Shown: in pieces, positions 61,335-64,000 of the stretch
Layout of the letters: every line of letters starts with the position of its first letter
Position numbering within the stretch: the stretch's first letter is position 1
DNA from: Aromatoleum aromaticum EbN1
GTDB taxonomy: Bacteria; Pseudomonadota; Gammaproteobacteria; Burkholderiales; Rhodocyclaceae
NCBI RefSeq assembly: GCF_000025965.1
Contig: NC_006513.1
Span: 2,666,001-2,730,000, forward strand
DNA: 64,000 bases
Direction: 5' to 3'
Program-made: the position numbers and the translations under genes
Notes under the pieces: generated by a model
The model's input: only the letters and a program-made list of their open reading frames with translations
What the model was told of the DNA's origin: nothing
The model's database searches: none

Positions 61335-62609
61335 TCAGAGCACCAGGATTGCACGGAAATCGTTGACGTTGGTCAGAGTGGGACCGGTCACGAGCGCGTC
61401 GCCGAGGGCCTCGAAGAAGCCGTGAGCGTCATTGTCATCGAGCCGGTCGCGCGGCGTGATGCCGAGCGACCGGGCGCGCGCCAGCGTGTCCGGCGAGACG
61501 AACGCGCCGGCAATCTCCTCCTGCCCGTCGACGCCGTCCGTGTCGCCGGCGAGCGCATGCACGCCGGGGTCGCCATCGAGCGCAAGCGCGAGTGCCAGCA
61601 GGAATTCGACATTGCGGCCGCCGCGACCGTTGCCGCGCACTGTCACCGTCGTCTCGCCGCCCGACAGCAGCACGCACGGCGGCGCGATCGGCTGGCCGTG
61701 GCGGCGCACCTGACGCGCGATGCCCGCCATGACCTTGCCGACGTCGCGCGCTTCGCCTTCGATGCTGTCGCCGAGCAGCACGGGCGTGTAGCCGGCGCCC
61801 AGGGCGATGCTTGCCGCAGCCTGCAGCGCGAGCTGCGGCGTCGCGACGAGCGTCGTCGAAACGCGCTCGAGTCGCACGTCGTCCGGCTTGACCGTCTCGC
61901 CCGCGCCGCTTTCGAGCAGCTCGCGTGCTGCACCCGGCAGCTCGATATGGTAGCGGCGCGTGATCCCGAGCGCGTCGGCGCAAGTCGTCGCATCGCCGAC
62001 CGTCGGGCCCGATGCGATGTTCGCCGGATCGTCGCCCGGGACATCCGAAATCAGCAGATTCACGACGCGCGCGGGATGGCAGGCGGCTGCGAGCCGTCCG
62101 CCCTTGATCGCCGAAAGGTGGCGGCGCACGCAATTCATCTCCGCGATCGTCGCGCCGGACCTGAGCAGCGCGCGGCTGATCGCCTGCTTGTCGTCGAGGC
62201 TGAGGCCGTGCGCCGGCAGCGGCAGCAGCGCCGAGCCGCCGCCCGAGATCAGGCAGATCACGAGGTCGTCCGCGTCGAGGCCGTGCACGAGTTCGAGCAT
62301 GCGAAGCGCGGCGGCGAGTCCTGCGCCGTCGGGCACCGGATGCGCGGCTTCGACGATCTCGATGCGCTCGCACGGTATCGCATGGCCGTAACGCGTGACG
62401 ACCAGCCCCGACAGCTCGCCCGGCCAGTGGCGCTCGAGCGCCTGCGCCATCGCCGCTGACGCCTTGCCGGCGCCGATGACGATCGTGCGCCCTTGCGGCG
62501 GCGCCGGCAGGTGGGGTGGAACGCAGCGCCCGGGCTGCGCGGAAGCGACAGCGGCGGCGAACATGTTCTGCAGGATTTCGCGAGCAGCAGTGTGCGCAGC
62601 GCAGGTCAT
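61335..62609 (-). CDS. ttuD: glycerate 2-kinase / hydroxypyruvate reductase-type protein (MOFRL family)
   Basis: A 424-residue enzyme of the GckA/TtuD family. N-terminal Rossmann segment GRTIVIGAGKASAAMAQALE, LISGGGSALLPLP, SDVPGDDPANIASGPTVGD and the MOFRL end LSGGETTVTVRGNGRGGRN. It phosphorylates glycerate at position 2 (some members were called hydroxypyruvate reductase). The ATG at 62609 overlaps hyi by four bases. Confidence 0.9.
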   Translation of the reverse strand: MTCAAHTAAREILQNMFAAAVASAQPGRCVPPHLPAPPQGRTIVIGAGKASAAMAQALERHWPGELSGLVVTRYGHAIPCERIEIVEAAHPVPDGAGLAAALRMLELVHGLDADDLVICLISGGGSALLPLPAHGLSLDDKQAISRALLRSGATIAEMNCVRRHLSAIKGGRLAAACHPARVVNLLISDVPGDDPANIASGPTVGDATTCADALGITRRYHIELPGAARELLESGAGETVKPDDVRLERVSTTLVATPQLALQAAASIALGAGYTPVLLGDSIEGEARDVGKVMAGIARQVRRHGQPIAPPCVLLSGGETTVTVRGNGRGGRNVEFLLALALALDGDPGVHALAGDTDGVDGQEEIAGAFVSPDTLARARSLGITPRDRLDDNDAHGFFEALGDALVTGPTLTNVNDFRAILVL

Positions 62610-63448
62610 CGTGCTTTCCTTGCCGGTCGGGAGAGGCCGGTTGTCGTCTTCATCGGTCTTGGACGTTCGCGGCCCACCAACGCGTCGATCCAGCCGAGTC
62701 CGTTCGTGGTGCCCGCGGCGGGGCGGTATTCGCAACCGATCCAGCCGTCGTAGCCGAGGCGGTCGATGTGGGCGAACAGCCAGGCGAAATTGATTTCGCC
62801 CGTGCCGGGCTCGTTGCGCCCCGGCGTATCCGCGAGCTGCATGTGCGCGATCTTCGGCAGAAAGCGCGCGATCGTGTTGCCGAGCTCGCCTTCCATGCGT
62901 TGCGCGTGGTAGATGTCGTACTGGATGAAGAGGTTGTCCGAGTCGACCGCTTCGATGAGTTCAGCCGCCTGCGCGGTACGGTTCAGATAGAAGCCCGGGA
63001 TGTCCCAGGTGTTGACCGGCTCGATCAGCAGGCGGATGCCGGCTTCGCCCAGCTTGCCTGCGGCAAAGCGCAGGTTGGCGACGAAAGTCTTGTGCAGCGT
63101 GTCGGGATCGACTCCGTGCGGCGCGATCCCGGCGAGGCAGTTGAGCTGCTTGGAACCGAGCGCCTGCGCGTACTCGATCGCGCATCCGACTCCGTCCTGG
63201 AACTCGCCGATGCGCTCGGGGTGACACGCGATGCCGCGCTCGCCGTGCTCCCAGTCGCCCGCAGGCAGGTTGTGCAGCACTTGCACGAGACCGGCGCGGT
63301 CGAGCCGCTCGGCGATCGCCTCCTTCGGCAGCGCATACGGAAATTGGAACTCGACGCCCCTGAAGCCAGCCTGCGCCGCCGCGCCGAAGCGGTCGAGGAA
63401 GTCGAGCTCGTCGAACAGCATCGTCAGGTTCGCAGCGAATCGGGGCAT
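62606..63448 (-). CDS. hyi: hydroxypyruvate isomerase
   Basis: A 280-residue TIM-barrel enzyme converting hydroxypyruvate and tartronate semialdehyde. Family motifs: RFAANLTMLFDELDFLDRFG, GFRGVEFQFPY, IEPVNTWDIPGFYLN (metal Glu), DIYHAQRMEGEL and GWIGCEYRPAAGT. First gene of the operon hyi-ttuD-glcG; the usual partner glxR and glyoxylate carboligase are not here. Confidence 0.93.
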   Translation of the reverse strand: MPRFAANLTMLFDELDFLDRFGAAAQAGFRGVEFQFPYALPKEAIAERLDRAGLVQVLHNLPAGDWEHGERGIACHPERIGEFQDGVGCAIEYAQALGSKQLNCLAGIAPHGVDPDTLHKTFVANLRFAAGKLGEAGIRLLIEPVNTWDIPGFYLNRTAQAAELIEAVDSDNLFIQYDIYHAQRMEGELGNTIARFLPKIAHMQLADTPGRNEPGTGEINFAWLFAHIDRLGYDGWIGCEYRPAAGTTNGLGWIDALVGRERPRPMKTTTGLSRPARKAR

Positions 63449-63620
63449 TCAGGTTTCTCCGTATCGTTTCAGCCCGCTTGCGGGCGGCAGCGGGTCAGCG
63501 CGGCGGCGATAAAGTGTATTCCCCCGCGCGCCGCGCCGCGATCACGGGTTATGATCCGCGCGGTTTCGCACTTTCCGTCCATTCCTGTCCGCACAAGCGC
63601 CACGCCACCAGACGCTGAGC

Positions 63621-64000
63621 ATGAAATTCTCCACGCACCCCGTATGGCTGGTCGGGTTCCGACCTTTCTTCATCCTCGCCTGCCTGTCCGGCATCGTGTT
63701 TCCGCTGGCATGGGCGGCGATCTTCGCCAATCACGCGGCGCTGCCGTCGCAGCGCTTTTCCGGGCTGCAATGGCACGCGCACGAGATGTTCTTCGGCTTC
63801 GGCTGGGCGGTCATCGGCGGCTTCCTGCTCACGGCGTCGAAAAATTGGGTCCAGATCCGCGGCCATCACGGACCGGCGCTGATGCTGCTGGTGGCGTTGT
63901 GGTTGTTTGAGCGGATCGGCATGTTTTTCGGCGGAAGCTGGCCGCCCGCGCTGTTCGCGCTGTCCAACGTCGCGTTCCTCGTCGCGATCGTCGCGATGCT
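63621..64000 (+). CDS. nnrS: NnrS-family protein, 3' end outside window
   Basis: The first 126 residues of a multi-helix heme- and copper-containing membrane protein: MKFSTHPVWLVGFRPFFILA, FSGLQWHAHEMFFGFGWAVI, GGFLLTASKNWV. NnrS relieves nitrosative stress in denitrifiers. The start at 63621 matches the family start; upstream 170 bp hold the promoter region shared with divergent hyi. Confidence 0.9.
   Translation, partial: MKFSTHPVWLVGFRPFFILACLSGIVFPLAWAAIFANHAALPSQRFSGLQWHAHEMFFGFGWAVIGGFLLTASKNWVQIRGHHGPALMLLVALWLFERIGMFFGGSWPPALFALSNVAFLVAIVAM

Noticed and set aside
63449-63620. FNR-type box upstream of nnrS
   Set aside because: Only GATCA-N7-TGATC was found; the spacer is too long for a Crp/Fnr site.

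Overview
The window is GC-rich chromosomal DNA from what looks like a betaproteobacterium of the Azoarcus/Aromatoleum/Thauera group (Rhodocyclales). The best indication is a three-gene KorC-KorA-KorB set of the 2-oxoglutarate:NADP+ oxidoreductase type known from Azoarcus evansii, next to a seven-iron ferredoxin. Transhydrogenase pntAA-pntAB-pntB, NnrS, hemerythrins and a caa3 oxidase fit a facultatively denitrifying organism. The genus assignment is inference.

Layout. 0-5 kb: end of a PP2C phosphatase, corA, then pntAA/AB/B behind a leader with its own terminator. 5-12 kb: PAS protein, rhlE, rlmM, ugpB-ugpQ, an octaprenyl diphosphate synthase gene and tRNA-Pro(CGG). 12-16 kb: an ECF sigma / zinc-finger anti-sigma / periplasmic sensor operon, a PRC-barrel protein and a retropepsin-like protease. 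16-29 kb is a decayed accessory region ending at tRNA-Ser(GGA). It holds a flagellin-FliK-FlgN mosaic, IS630 and IS1182 remnants, a reductase without its active-site half, a PPC-domain scrap, a caa3 oxidase operon with several lesions, and broken VKOR, enolase, FAD-oxidase and GH15 genes.

29-37 kb: glutamate/aspartate ABC transporter (gltIJKL), HPP-CBS protein, then AhpD-like protein, hemerythrin, sdhC-sdhD-sdhB (no sdhA) and a Crp/Fnr regulator. 37-45 kb: an IS110-family element, fdxA, a second hemerythrin and korCAB, which can make reduced ferredoxin/NADPH from 2-oxoglutarate. 45-50 kb: housekeeping and hypothetical genes and a PLP trans-sulfuration enzyme.

50-58 kb is a second accessory block with visibly lower GC. 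It has a two-gene McrB-like AAA+ / DUF2357-like nuclease system (coiled coil in the motor, two C-terminal zinc ribbons in the nuclease), an intact IS630 element 11 bp behind it, and a stand-alone AAA ATPase behind an operator-like inverted repeat. This nuclease pair is the best candidate for an under-described defence system. 58-64 kb: amt, an EamA exporter, a lipoprotein, hyi-glycerate kinase-glcG (glyoxylate/hydroxypyruvate metabolism) and the start of nnrS.

All product names rest on motif and sequence recognition by eye. No database search was run.
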